This document shows positions 8,352-17,455 of a stretch of DNA of 64,000 bases, piece by piece. Position numbers and translations under genes: made by a program. Numbering within the stretch: the stretch's first letter is position 1; each line of letters begins with the position of its first letter. Origin of the DNA: Bacteroidota bacterium (lineage in GTDB: Bacteria; Bacteroidota; Bacteroidia; Cytophagales; Cyclobacteriaceae); assembly GCA_018267215.1 (NCBI GenBank), contig JAFDYX010000021.1:124001-188000 (forward strand), in the 5' to 3' direction. A model generated the notes under the pieces. That model had not been told where the DNA came from and made no database searches. It saw nothing but the letters and a program-made list of their open reading frames with translations.

Positions 8352-9383
8352 TCAATTGGATTTGTCCATCATCTTTCTTAGTATTATTTCTAGTTCTTCT
8401 ATATCAACTGTCAAATCAAAAAAATTACCTGGCTTTGTGTCAACATATTCACAGTTAAGATAATAATAATTGCATCCAACAGAATCGGCCAATGAATAAT
8501 AATAATTGTTTTCAGTGTCATTTTTTTTTCTGAACTCCAACACATTGGATTCTGGCTGCATAAAAATTACATTTGTCAAATTGGCCCCATGCAATGAGAT
8601 CATATTTTTGCTGTGATAAGCTATTTCTATTTGTTCGGTAACTGATAATTTTTCAAAGTGAATCACTTCAAAATCATATTTTTTTATCAGTTTAACAACT
8701 TCATCTTCATTTAGCACCTTTCGGTATTTCGCAGCACTGCGACTAACATAAATGTTTGTGCTCTGATGACTATTGTTTTTGAACAAGGGCATAAAGTAAT
8801 CCATCAATGTTTGACGTAGTTGGATAATATTTTTTGGATTTATTTCTCCGGATGTGGTAATTTGCTTTGGCACATAAAGCGTAGGACAATGCACGTACGC
8901 ATTGACCGGCAGTTTGTAGATAGATTTTACTTTGAATGCATTAAGTGTTTCGAGAATGTAAGGATATTGATAATGTTCAGGCAATATAAAAACACAATCT
9001 TGTGCCAATTCTTTTACAGCTTGCAGACGAGGCAACGCATCACACATCCAGTGAAAAATAGCGTTAGACCAGTAGTCATAACAGAGCAGATATTTTTCTG
9101 ATGCAGGCAAGCTAATTCTCCTCCTTTTGATTCTGTTTGAAAGTACATGTAATGAATTATAGATTCGTTTGTGATCCGGATAAATTAAGAATTGCTTTTC
9201 TAACGACAGCCAACTAAAAACGATACCTTCTGGAGTAACATTGGCATTTGAATAATGGTATAAATGCACTGGCTTTAAAACAACAGAAATAGCCTTGGAA
9301 AAGAGATCGTTATCACCAGACGCTAAGTTAACTGGAGCTCTGCGTGTAAAAGATGTTTGGCCATACAATAAAGTTTGATCCAT
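8352..9383 (-). CDS. Glycosyltransferase family 61 (DUF563) protein
   Basis: A 343-residue protein with the GT61/DUF563 pattern. LLCYDYWSNAIFHWMCDALP (about 103-122) corresponds to the conserved N..HW..D.LPR block, and the C-terminal MISLHGANLTNVIFM followed by VLEFRKK (about 261-284) is the most characteristic part. Between them, NIYVSRSAAKYRKVLNE is the expected R-rich motif. Bacterial members occur in capsule and LPS clusters and are presumed glycosyltransferases; their donors are mostly unknown. It is located 4 bases downstream of the ABC-exporter ATPase gene and 12 bases upstream of the aminotransferase gene, in the same operon. Confidence 0.8.
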   Translation of the reverse strand: MDQTLLYGQTSFTRRAPVNLASGDNDLFSKAISVVLKPVHLYHYSNANVTPEGIVFSWLSLEKQFLIYPDHKRIYNSLHVLSNRIKRRRISLPASEKYLLCYDYWSNAIFHWMCDALPRLQAVKELAQDCVFILPEHYQYPYILETLNAFKVKSIYKLPVNAYVHCPTLYVPKQITTSGEINPKNIIQLRQTLMDYFMPLFKNNSHQSTNIYVSRSAAKYRKVLNEDEVVKLIKKYDFEVIHFEKLSVTEQIEIAYHSKNMISLHGANLTNVIFMQPESNVLEFRKKNDTENNYYYSLADSVGCNYYYLNCEYVDTKPGNFFDLTVDIEELEIILRKMMDKSN

Positions 9384-9387
9384 AAGC

Positions 9388-10632
9388 TCAGTCCGTTTTT
9401 TGGCTTATCCAATCTAAAGCAGGCAATAATATTGTATTGTTAAACTGATAAGAATAAACTCCTCGTGCAAGGCATCTTTCATCCATTGGATCAATCAAAC
9501 TAAAACTCAATTTGTCACGTTGCAGATCAATTAACCGGGTGGGTGCTGGGCTATACAATCCAAATCGGAAAAAATATTCACCAGCCTTAAGTAAGTTTTT
9601 TGGAATGCGGGCAGTTGATTTATATAAGCCCGGAGTTTGTTTCTTCTTCCCATCAAAATCGTTGGGCGTATCAAGGGCATTAAATAGCTCTGTGCCTGTG
9701 TAACTGTGCAGCTCGATGCTCACGTTTACTGGTATGCCAGCATAGTTTTGCCAAGTCAACTCAACAAAAATATCTTCGCAGGTTTCATGGATTGTTGAGA
9801 GTTCTCTTTTGTAATTCAAAAGTTTGGCCTCAAGCAAAATCGCCTCAAGTTTTTCTTCCTTTGGACAAAAAATTTCATGGCCTGATTGGTTCACTCCTTC
9901 GTAGAGATATTTTTTTACTGCTTCATTTATCGATACAATTCCATTGGTTTTTCCTTTGTCAATGAAAAGCCCTTTTGCACAAAGACTTTGAATAGCCGCC
10001 ATATTATGGCTGACAAACAAAATAGTTCGTCCGCTTTTACTCACGTCTTCCATTTTGCCCATGCACTTTTTTTGGAACTCTGCATCGCCCACGGCCAGCA
10101 CTTCATCAATCACCAAAATTTCAGGTTCTAAGAAAGCGGCCACGGCAAACGCCAGGCGTAATTGCATGCCGCTGGAATAATGTTTTAATGGTGTGTCTAA
10201 AAATTTTTCTGTTCCGGCAAAATCTACAATAGCATCGAAATGTTTTTCAATTTCTTTGCGCCTCATACCCAAAATGGAGCCATTGAAAAAAATATTTTCT
10301 CTTCCGGTCAGTTCGGGATGAAAACCGGTGCCCACTTCCAGTAGGCTGGCTATGCGGCCACGCATTTTTATTTTGCCTTCAGTAGGAGGTGTGATCCTAG
10401 AAAGGATTTTGAGCAGCGTAGATTTGCCCGCTCCGTTGCGCCCTACAATACCCACCGAATCGCCCGGATAAACATCAAACGAAACATCTTTCAGTGCCCA
10501 GAAATCTTCGCGTACTATTTTCGAGCTGGTCAATAAGTTACTGAGCGAATCACGCAAACTGGCATACCCTCCGGTTTGGTGGCGAAGGTTAAACCGCTTG
10601 CCGAGTTTTTGTATTTCGAGGATAGGCTTCAT
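9388..10632 (-). CDS. Polysaccharide ABC exporter ATP-binding protein, Wzt/TagH type
   Basis: A 414-residue ATPase that powers export of a finished glycan across the inner membrane with the permease encoded just before it. Walker A GRNGAGKST is at 64-72, the ABC signature SSGMQ at about 153-157, and Walker B LVIDE at about 173-177. After the nucleotide-binding domain (to about 235) comes a C-terminal beta-rich extension (about 250-414), as in Wzt proteins, where it binds the modified end of the polysaccharide before export. The extension fits an O-antigen whose non-reducing end carries a cap, perhaps placed by the FkbM methyltransferase. Its start overlaps the permease stop by one base. Confidence 0.92.
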   Translation of the reverse strand: MKPILEIQKLGKRFNLRHQTGGYASLRDSLSNLLTSSKIVREDFWALKDVSFDVYPGDSVGIVGRNGAGKSTLLKILSRITPPTEGKIKMRGRIASLLEVGTGFHPELTGRENIFFNGSILGMRRKEIEKHFDAIVDFAGTEKFLDTPLKHYSSGMQLRLAFAVAAFLEPEILVIDEVLAVGDAEFQKKCMGKMEDVSKSGRTILFVSHNMAAIQSLCAKGLFIDKGKTNGIVSINEAVKKYLYEGVNQSGHEIFCPKEEKLEAILLEAKLLNYKRELSTIHETCEDIFVELTWQNYAGIPVNVSIELHSYTGTELFNALDTPNDFDGKKKQTPGLYKSTARIPKNLLKAGEYFFRFGLYSPAPTRLIDLQRDKLSFSLIDPMDERCLARGVYSYQFNNTILLPALDWISQKTD

Positions 10633-11465
10633 TATGCTAAATCCGCAAAATATTGTTCAGTCTTTCTAAAATATAATAAACCCACAAGGAGAAACAGTAC
10701 CGTAGAAAAAATGCTGATACCCGTTAATTGCAGATCAGCCGGCTCTACTGCAAAAGGTAAACGAAACAGATCAATCGCTGCACAAACCGGATTGAGTGAA
10801 ACAAGGTATTTCAGTATTGGGTATTTCAATAAGTTAACCGGGTAGATCACGGGCGTTAAAAAGAAAAGAGCCTGAATTAAAAATGGAATAGCATAGCGAA
10901 AGTCGCGGTACTTTACATTCAACGCAGCCAACAAACACCCTGGCCCCAATGTGCCCAGTGTAGCTAACACCAAAGCTAAAGGCCAAGCATAAATCAATGT
11001 GAGCCAATCTACCGACAGGTGATAATAGAATAGCATACCTATAAATACGATGAAGCCAAAAATAAAATCGAACAAGGCCGCTATGATGGATGACACCGGC
11101 ACCACTAGCCGGGGAAAGTACACTTTTTTGATAATGGCTGCATTGGCTATCATGCTGTTGCCTGCGTTGTTTAGTCCGGATGAAAACAATGTCCAGATAA
11201 GCAAGCCCGAGAAAGCAAAGACAGGATAAGGCAACCCTCCGGTTGGTACTTTCAGGTTTTGACCAAAGAAAAGAGTAAAAATAACTACTAAAAAAAGTGG
11301 TTGCAGTAATGCCCACGCTACACCAAAAAAAGTTTGCTTGTATTTTACTTTGATATCGCGCCAGGTAAAAAAATAAAACAACTCGCGGTAATGCCAAATT
11401 TCTTTGACGTTAACTAAGTGGCCGGCCGGCTCTATCACAAATTCTTCTTCCGGGGTTTGGCTCAT
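10632..11465 (-). CDS. Polysaccharide ABC exporter permease, Wzm/TagG type
   Basis: A 277-residue inner-membrane protein with six predicted helices. The N-terminal cytoplasmic amphipathic start, REL FYFFTWRDIKVKYKQT, then FGVAWALLQPLFLVVIFTLFF, is typical of ABC-2 type exporters of O-antigen, capsule or teichoic acid. KVPTGGLPYPVFAFSGL is the conserved periplasmic loop, and the C-terminal FLTPVIYPVNLL and SLNPVCAAIDLFR are also diagnostic. It pairs with the adjacent Wzt-like ATPase. Its presence means the glycan is assembled fully in the cytoplasm before export rather than by the Wzx/Wzy route. It overlaps the epimerase gene upstream by 4 bases. Confidence 0.92.
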   Translation of the reverse strand: MSQTPEEEFVIEPAGHLVNVKEIWHYRELFYFFTWRDIKVKYKQTFFGVAWALLQPLFLVVIFTLFFGQNLKVPTGGLPYPVFAFSGLLIWTLFSSGLNNAGNSMIANAAIIKKVYFPRLVVPVSSIIAALFDFIFGFIVFIGMLFYYHLSVDWLTLIYAWPLALVLATLGTLGPGCLLAALNVKYRDFRYAIPFLIQALFFLTPVIYPVNLLKYPILKYLVSLNPVCAAIDLFRLPFAVEPADLQLTGISIFSTVLFLLVGLLYFRKTEQYFADLA

Positions 11466-12424
11466 ACTGTTGCCAGAGTCTTGGTTTTTTCGATCTGGTT
11501 GAGTTGGTAAAAGATATCGCTTTCAATAATCTGGCGCACTCCTTCCTCCAACGAAACAAAATTGCTAACCAACTTCGCCATTTTGGTAACGTCCGGCTTT
11601 CTGCGTGTCATGTCGCCTTCTTTCAGGGGTGGTAAGAATTCAATCGCAGATTTGGATCGGGTGATTTCAATTATTTTCTGTGCCAGCTGAAGAACTGAAA
11701 TGCTTTGGTCGCTGCCGATGTTTACTACATCGTTTATGAAGATTCCTTCTTCTAGGCATTTGATAATGGCTTCCACATTATTTTTTACAAAACAAAATGT
11801 GCGGCTCTGGCTTCCATCACCATAGATAGTTAATGGCTTGTTTGCCAGTGCGGCTTTAATAAATTTAGACATCACAAAGTCAATGCTCTGCTTAGGACCA
11901 TACGTGTTAAAAAAGCGCAACACCGTGTAGGGCAAGCCATATTCTTGATAATAGGAACGGCAAAAGGCTTCGCCTACATTTTTAACAATTGCATACGGCA
12001 GACGCGAATTGAGCGGGGTGGTTTCTTCATGTTGCGGAAACTCGACAGGCTCACCATACACTTCAGAAGAAGAGGTGAAAAAGAATCTCTTTACACCTGT
12101 GTTCTTGCACAAGCTGAGCATGTTCTCTATTCCGTGAATATCTTCCAGCACACTCACCGGCCTTTCCAGCGTGCGCTTCACCCCTACCACCGCTGCATAG
12201 TGAAATACATAATCAAATTTCTGCGAGGTAATGACAGCGGCAATATCATTGTGTTTGTTTACATCGCATTTAATGAACTGACAATGCTCGTGGGGAGGGA
12301 TTTTGCGCAAATCGCCTGTGGAAAGATTATCTACCAACACCACATGTACGCCTCGCTCCAGCAAGCCCTGAGCCAACGAACTACCCAAAAACCCGGCTCC
12401 CCCGGTAATCAATATCTTTTTCAT
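11462..12424 (-). CDS. NAD-dependent nucleotide-sugar epimerase/decarboxylase
   Basis: A 320-residue extended SDR. ITGGAGFLGSSL (6-17) binds NAD, FTSSSEVYGEP (about 116-126) supplies the catalytic serine, and YAIVK at 144-148 gives the Tyr/Lys pair. Downstream, RFFNTYGP and IYGDGSQSRTFCFV are the substrate-binding segments found in UDP-glucuronate decarboxylases, UDP-glucose 4-epimerases and dTDP-glucose dehydratases. The R-x-F-C-F-V motif leans towards the UDP-glucuronate/UDP-glucose group, but the exact reaction is not clear. It is the first gene of the 13-gene leftward polysaccharide operon, with a TACCTTTG promoter element just upstream. Confidence 0.85.
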   Translation of the reverse strand: MKKILITGGAGFLGSSLAQGLLERGVHVVLVDNLSTGDLRKIPPHEHCQFIKCDVNKHNDIAAVITSQKFDYVFHYAAVVGVKRTLERPVSVLEDIHGIENMLSLCKNTGVKRFFFTSSSEVYGEPVEFPQHEETTPLNSRLPYAIVKNVGEAFCRSYYQEYGLPYTVLRFFNTYGPKQSIDFVMSKFIKAALANKPLTIYGDGSQSRTFCFVKNNVEAIIKCLEEGIFINDVVNIGSDQSISVLQLAQKIIEITRSKSAIEFLPPLKEGDMTRRKPDVTKMAKLVSNFVSLEEGVRQIIESDIFYQLNQIEKTKTLATV

Positions 12425-12437
12425 AAGATTTAATTAG

Positions 12438-12445
12438 CAAAGGTA
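12438..12445 (-). promoter_or_regulatory. Bacteroidota -7 promoter element of the polysaccharide operon
   Basis: The minus strand reads TACCTTTG 13 bases before the ATG at 12424. This matches the Bacteroidota consensus TAnnTTTG and would place the transcript start only a few bases before the coding region. No clear -33 TTTG is seen. Confidence 0.5.
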
Positions 12446-12824
12446 AATTTTTTGTTGAATGAATCCCACCGGTCACTAATTGTGGTGTTACCATTACTTT
12501 TTCTTGTCTTTCTATGATGTAAAGACAATCTTTTTGAGGTGGCTTTTACCAGTAACTCATCAGTTTCACATCAAAATTGATCTGTGGGCGTCCTCTCTTT
12601 TCGTTTTGTGTCTTGTCGAGCCCCTTTACCACGTCTGCCAGTTCACAAGCTTGTCTATCTCTGAAGGAATGGATCGCCTTGCCCATTTTTTTCTGCGGCT
12701 GTAACTGAGCGCTGTGCCCATCAAACTCAGTTGTCTGTTGTTTTTCCCACACTCAAAGTTAGCAGCACAATTGTCTATTAGTTATTTTTACATGGAATTT
12801 TTCAAAACTCTCTTTTATTTAAAG
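12446..12824. other. Intergenic region with a possible gene remnant
   Basis: About 380 bases separate the divergent polysaccharide operon and methyltransferase gene. On the minus strand 12546-12752 is open for 68 codons and includes a basic KRGRP stretch, but I recognise no family and the composition is not convincing. It may be the relic of a DNA-binding or transposase gene. TATTTTTA at 12783-12790 could be a promoter for the rightward gene. No RNA gene or clear terminator is seen. Confidence 0.3.
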
Positions 12825-13736
12825 ATGTCGCACAGAAAGACATACCATTTTAAATACATCACTAACTGTAATATGTGTGGCAGTTCTACTGCCGAGCACA
12901 AAATATTAGGGAAACGACTCAATCATTCGCAAGGCAAAAACCCTTCAAAAAAAATTGGGATCACTGTTTCTATTATTAAATGCAAAAACTGTGGCCTGAT
13001 CTATTCCAACCCCCAGCCAATTCCTGCAAGCCTGCAAGATCACTATGGAGTTCCTCCCGAAGAATACTGGAAAAAAGAATACTTCGTTATAAACGACCAG
13101 TATTTCAAAAATGAGATTACTACTCTGATGAAATTGCAGTCATTCAATAAAGGAGCAAAGGCACTGGACATTGGTGCTGGTCTTGGCAAATGTATGATTG
13201 CTTTGGCTAATGCAGGTTTTGATAGCTATGGCTTTGAACCTTCTAAACCTTTCTATGAAAGAGCTATACAAAAAATGGGGATTCAAAGCGAGAAACTTAA
13301 GCTTGGGGCAATAGAAGATATTGAATATCCTAATGACCATTTTGATTTCATCACATTTGGAGCCGTTTTAGAACATCTTTATTCTCCTTCTGAATCAATA
13401 TACAAAGCGATGACTTGGCTAAAAAGTGGAGGCATTATGCACATTGAAGTGCCTTCTGCAGATTGGCTGGTTTCAAAACTCTTTAACACGTTTTACAGGC
13501 TGACAGGGACAGACTATGTTACTAATCTTAGCCCAATGCACGAACCATTTCACCTTTACGAGTTTTCATTAAAATCTTTTGAGTCAAATGCACCAAGTAA
13601 CGGTTACGAAATTGCATTAAGCAATTATTATGTGTGTCAAACATATCTCTCAAGTTTTTTCGATTGGTTTTTAGTTCCAATAATGAAAGCCACTAATTCA
13701 GGAATGCAGTTATGTGTTTGGTTGCGAAAAAAATAA
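12825..13736 (+). CDS. Class I SAM-dependent methyltransferase with N-terminal zinc ribbon
   Basis: A 303-residue protein beginning with a probable zinc-binding module (CNMCGSS and CKNCGLIYSNPQP, four cysteines at about residues 16-61), then a class I methyltransferase fold with ALDIGAGLGKCMIALA as SAM site and FDFITFGAVLEHLYSP as the motif after strand 4. This architecture is common among sugar methyltransferases of the type found in glycan and nucleotide-sugar pathways (C-methyl or O-methyl transfer). I choose the ATG at 12825 because it begins a typical N-terminus; an in-frame ATG at 12792 would add 11 residues. It is transcribed away from the large operon but probably serves the same polysaccharide. 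Confidence 0.78.
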   Translation: MSHRKTYHFKYITNCNMCGSSTAEHKILGKRLNHSQGKNPSKKIGITVSIIKCKNCGLIYSNPQPIPASLQDHYGVPPEEYWKKEYFVINDQYFKNEITTLMKLQSFNKGAKALDIGAGLGKCMIALANAGFDSYGFEPSKPFYERAIQKMGIQSEKLKLGAIEDIEYPNDHFDFITFGAVLEHLYSPSESIYKAMTWLKSGGIMHIEVPSADWLVSKLFNTFYRLTGTDYVTNLSPMHEPFHLYEFSLKSFESNAPSNGYEIALSNYYVCQTYLSSFFDWFLVPIMKATNSGMQLCVWLRKK

Positions 13737-13812
13737 AATTTGATTATAGCTATCAATGATTCAAGTATCTTTCTTTCTTCATATTATATTATTGACGTAA
13801 GATTGAAACAGG

Positions 13813-14898
13813 GTGCATGGTAAAAAAAAAATTATTATAATTTCCCCCTATCCCTTTGGCGAAGCCCCCTCGCAGCGGTTTCGCTTTGAGCAGTATTTAG
13901 ATCATCTCGCTGGCAGGGGCACTGAGGTAACGGTTAAGCCATTTTTAAGTTTGGCCACATGGCGCATCTTATACCAGCCCGGCAATGCACTGAAAAAGGC
14001 TATGGGGGTGGCTTCCGGTTTTATCAACCGTTTTTTTGTTTTGTTTACTCTACCGCGTTATGATTTTGTGTTCGTCCACCGCGAAGCAACACCCATCGGG
14101 CCGCCTGTTTTTGAATGGATTGTTGCCAAAATTTTTAGAAAAAAAATAATTTACGATTTTGACGATGCCATCTGGCTGCCCAATACTTCCAGCGAAAACA
14201 AAATTATTGCCTGGCTGAAATGGCATGGCAAAGTAAAGTCCATCTGCCGGTGGAGCTACCGCATCAGTTGTGGCAATGAATTTCTGGCAGGGTTTGCAAA
14301 AAAATATAATCGGCAGGTTACTGTAAACCCCACTACGATTGATACTGAACACTTGCATCAGCATTCTGAAGAATTAAAAAGAAAAAATGAGAAGGTAATT
14401 ATTGGGTGGACGGGCACACACTCTACCCTGCTGTATTTATCTGCGCTGCAAGAGGTGTTTCTAAAATTGGCCGATCAATTCAAAGACACCATCGGCTTTC
14501 TGATCATTGCCGATAAACCACCGGACATGAAAATTGAGTTTGAGTTTGTGAAGTGGAGCAAGGAAAATGAAATGAAAGATCTGTTGAAGATGGATATTGG
14601 TGTTATGCCCTTGCCGGATAACGATTGGGCCAAAGGCAAATGTGGGTTTAAGGCCTTGCAATATATGGCGCTCGAAATTGCTACGGTGGCATCTCCGGTT
14701 GGTGTTAACTCATCCATCATTGCCCACGAAAAGGATGGACTTTTGTGCTCTACCTCAAATGAGTGGTATGCAGCCTTGAGCCGATTAATTGAAGACGCAT
14801 CCCTAAGAGAAAAAATCGGGAAAGCCGGGCGAGCCAAAGTGGTTTCGCATTATTCGGTGGTTTCTAATTCATCTAATTTTTTGTCGCTGTTTGAGTAG
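13813..14898 (+). CDS. Glycosyltransferase, GT-B fold
   Basis: A 361-residue GT-B protein. IIIISPYPFGEAPSQRFRFEQ opens the acceptor domain; the C-terminal half has IGWTGTHSTLLYL at about 197-209, MDIGVMPLPDNDWAKGKCGF and KALQYMALEIATVASPVGVN, the donor-site pattern of GT4-like enzymes in polysaccharide clusters. The only in-frame start is GTG at 13813; the ATG four bases later is out of frame. The 3' end overlaps the convergent membrane-protein gene by 49 bases, so the last 16 codons are read on both strands. It most likely adds one sugar of the surface glycan. Confidence 0.82.
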   Translation: MHGKKKIIIISPYPFGEAPSQRFRFEQYLDHLAGRGTEVTVKPFLSLATWRILYQPGNALKKAMGVASGFINRFFVLFTLPRYDFVFVHREATPIGPPVFEWIVAKIFRKKIIYDFDDAIWLPNTSSENKIIAWLKWHGKVKSICRWSYRISCGNEFLAGFAKKYNRQVTVNPTTIDTEHLHQHSEELKRKNEKVIIGWTGTHSTLLYLSALQEVFLKLADQFKDTIGFLIIADKPPDMKIEFEFVKWSKENEMKDLLKMDIGVMPLPDNDWAKGKCGFKALQYMALEIATVASPVGVNSSIIAHEKDGLLCSTSNEWYAALSRLIEDASLREKIGKAGRAKVVSHYSVVSNSSNFLSLFE

Positions 14899-16178
14899 TG
14901 CATGAGCACCAAACTCACAGCAAAAAAAGGAAGCAAGGGTATTTTGTAGCGCGACAGTGTACCAAAATTAAAGGTGCTCACCCCTACGGCAAAAGCAAAC
15001 GAAAGAGAAAAAACCAAAGCAAAAATAACATTAGGGTCTGCCAGTGTTTTTAAAATACGCCCTCTTTTTTGCACGACTATACGAATGAGCAAAACCAAAA
15101 ACACGGTACCTTCTAATGCCGACAAAAGCATCAAAGGGTTTCTCACTTCCCATAAATAAGGACGAAACAACGAAACGTTAATGGCTTGTGGCGCCAGGCG
15201 CACCATCGAGCCAAAGCTGCCGTCCAGTTCGCCCAGCGAATAGCCCGAGCCGGCCTCGCGGCCAGACCAGTAACGGATGTCGTAAGCAGTAACCTTGGCC
15301 GTTTCGGCAATTTTTTCTACCGAATAACGGTCGTCTCCCTCGCCCACCTTCACCACAGAATAGTAGCTCGAAAAAATAATGACCACCATCAAAAAAGGAA
15401 GGATCATAGCCCTGGCAACACGAGACCGCACGCTACCCAGATTGTTGGCCACCACCCACAGAAGAACGGACGGAATGTACGCTTGAAGGATAAATTTTTT
15501 GATAGCAAAAATCAGGTAGAGGCTTATCAGCAAAATAATGATGTTGGAAAACCGGATACGCTTCACAAAAAACAGTTGATAGAACTGATACGTTGCCAAC
15601 CCCAGGCAGCCCATCACAACGGAATCTTTGAGTATGCCCGAGCCCCAAAAAAATACGGAAGGGATAAACAGAATAGCAATGGCCAAGCTCCGGTGCAGGT
15701 GGGGGTACTGTCTGTAAAACACCTGAAACAACGACCACATGCCCGCAAAACTGAACACAGCAAAAAATATGGCCGTAGCCGAATACGATGAGAAGGTGAA
15801 CAGATCGAAAAAGGCGGCAATCTTTACAACCACTAATGACTGTGGATCGCGAAAAAAATAAATCTGCGATGCATATTGATACACTCCGTTGTAATCATAC
15901 GCATCGCGAAAAAAGATGCTAAACCCTTTTAAAGGTGCCTCTACGATGGCCTCCCACACATGGCGGCTGCCGTGGGTGTGGTAGTTAAAGGTGTCGCCCC
16001 CGTCATAGTAAAATTGATAAACAAACCCCAGCGCCAGTGCGCCAAAAATTTTAACGGCCAGCCCCGGCAAAAAATATTTTCGTGTTACTTCATCGGTAAA
16101 CCGCGGCCGCAAGAAATAAGCAAAAAATAATATCAGAATGATAACCGGAGGGGTAACTATCAAATCGCGTATCTCCAT
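14850..16178 (-). CDS. Polytopic membrane protein, possibly glycan polymerase or glycosyltransferase
   Basis: A 442-residue protein with about 10-12 hydrophobic helices. The first begins at PPVIILILFFAYFL, and a periplasmic loop follows with GGDTFNYHTHGSRHVWEAI. SVFFWGSGILKDSVVMG in the middle resembles a segment seen in EpsG/Wzy-like and GT39-like Bacteroidota proteins of glycan loci. No family can be assigned firmly. The position next to glycosyltransferases suggests a role in lipid-linked glycan synthesis. It lies 5 bases after the TPR-protein gene, probably in the same transcript. Its C-terminal 15 codons overlap the convergent glycosyltransferase gene. Confidence 0.6.
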   Translation of the reverse strand: MEIRDLIVTPPVIILILFFAYFLRPRFTDEVTRKYFLPGLAVKIFGALALGFVYQFYYDGGDTFNYHTHGSRHVWEAIVEAPLKGFSIFFRDAYDYNGVYQYASQIYFFRDPQSLVVVKIAAFFDLFTFSSYSATAIFFAVFSFAGMWSLFQVFYRQYPHLHRSLAIAILFIPSVFFWGSGILKDSVVMGCLGLATYQFYQLFFVKRIRFSNIIILLISLYLIFAIKKFILQAYIPSVLLWVVANNLGSVRSRVARAMILPFLMVVIIFSSYYSVVKVGEGDDRYSVEKIAETAKVTAYDIRYWSGREAGSGYSLGELDGSFGSMVRLAPQAINVSLFRPYLWEVRNPLMLLSALEGTVFLVLLIRIVVQKRGRILKTLADPNVIFALVFSLSFAFAVGVSTFNFGTLSRYKIPLLPFFAVSLVLMHYSNSDKKLDELETTE

Positions 16179-16183
16179 AGCAT

Positions 16184-17380
16184 TTAATCCCTGCTTGCCT
16201 TTTCTAATTTTTTAAGCCTTTGTTTGGCATCTTTGTAGGCTTCGTCTTTGCGGCCTGCTCGTTTCTTTACCAAGTTAAAATATTTTTTGGCTGTTTTTTT
16301 ATCGCCTTCGCGCGAATAGATTTCGCCCAGCGAAATCAACGAGTACAAATAATAGCCTGAGTCAAACGCTTTTACTTCTTCCGAAAATTGGATAGCCCGC
16401 AGATAATATTCTTTGGCTTCCTTCAACTGGCGGGTGATTTCATAACCTTGTGCCAAAAAAAATGCCGCATACCTCCCACTCACGGCCTCATAACCAAACC
16501 GTCCGCTGTCAATCCGTTGGATCATCAGCTTGGCATGCACTTGCAGCAGGGGCATGTTGCCGGTGGAGTAGAGCATGCGTACATAGTAACGGTGGAAGTA
16601 GGGATTGTTGGGATAGGTTTGGTGCAGGTATTCGGCAATCTGAAAAGCACCTTGTATATCGTTTTCGTATCCGGCCAAAATGCGCATGAGCCACACCATG
16701 GCCTCGGTGCGGGTATAAAATGCGTTGTAGGAAACTTCCTTCAATTGTTTTAGTCCTAGTTTTTTATCGCCATGGCGGAAGAGCCAGAAAACCGGCTTGA
16801 GCGACTTATAATTTTCGGGCACCCACTCGCGAAAGTAGTTGTACAAGGCATCGCCAAAAAGCAATTCGGGGCTGAGGTTGGCTTTTTCGCGGCACACTTC
16901 CATGTACTTCAGTGCAGCCTTGCCTTCGCGGGCCGCTTTGAACCAGTCTTTGCGCTCTACGTCTGCATACAGTTCTCCCTTAAAGCCATAGGAGGCAGCC
17001 AGAAAAAAAGCCGCCTCGATTTTATATTCGGGATAGTGCTTGTACAGGTTTTCGGAAACTGCAATGGAACTGTCCATGTAAGCTAAAAAACCGGCATCGT
17101 ATTTTTTTTCTTGCGGATTGGGAACGATTTTCCACCACTCGGCCAGTCCCATCAGAAAATACGGAAGCGGATGCCACCTGTATTTTTCTTTAAACCTGCG
17201 AAACAAGGTCTCGGCCTTTTCAAAATCATAGTTATACAAACTGTTCAGCGCCTCAGTGGCTTCGGCCTGCACGGTAAAATCAGAAATCAGGATAATCGTT
17301 GTGTCTTTTTTAGTAACTGATTGTGCTATTGACTCCGAACTGAGAAAGAATAGCCCAGCGAGCAGCACAGCAAGTCTCAT
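16184..17380 (-). CDS. Exported tetratricopeptide-repeat protein
   Basis: A 398-residue protein with a signal peptide (MRLAVLLAGLFFLSSESIAQ). TPR-like helices run from about residue 45 to the end: YNYDFEKAETLFRRFKEKYR early and EIYSREGDKKTAKKYFNLVK late are the clearest units. It should be a periplasmic or outer-membrane-associated scaffold; no enzyme motif is seen. A longer frame begins at 17482, but its first 34 codons run through a heptanucleotide repeat and lack signal character, so I set the start at 17380. It shares a transcript with the downstream membrane protein and diverges from the small membrane-protein gene at 17468. Confidence 0.7.
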   Translation of the reverse strand: MRLAVLLAGLFFLSSESIAQSVTKKDTTIILISDFTVQAEATEALNSLYNYDFEKAETLFRRFKEKYRWHPLPYFLMGLAEWWKIVPNPQEKKYDAGFLAYMDSSIAVSENLYKHYPEYKIEAAFFLAASYGFKGELYADVERKDWFKAAREGKAALKYMEVCREKANLSPELLFGDALYNYFREWVPENYKSLKPVFWLFRHGDKKLGLKQLKEVSYNAFYTRTEAMVWLMRILAGYENDIQGAFQIAEYLHQTYPNNPYFHRYYVRMLYSTGNMPLLQVHAKLMIQRIDSGRFGYEAVSGRYAAFFLAQGYEITRQLKEAKEYYLRAIQFSEEVKAFDSGYYLYSLISLGEIYSREGDKKTAKKYFNLVKKRAGRKDEAYKDAKQRLKKLEKASRD

Positions 17381-17427
17381 GCTTCCAGTTTGAGGAAATG
17401 GTTTCGCTTCTTTATTTTTCGAACCCC

Positions 17428-17455
17428 GAATCTTGAATCTTGAACCTTGAATCTT
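17428..17455. repeat. Heptanucleotide repeat (GAATCTT)4
   Basis: Four consecutive 7-base units, GAATCTT, GAATCTT, GAACCTT, GAATCTT, lie between two divergent genes. They precede CATCTTTG and the ATG at 17468 by 1-12 bases, so a change in copy number could alter promoter spacing. Confidence 0.7.

Noticed and set aside
15186..15791. 201-codon frame on the plus strand within the membrane-protein gene
   Set aside because: It is histidine- and glutamine-rich, with no motif, and is the complement of a gene with clear membrane helices.
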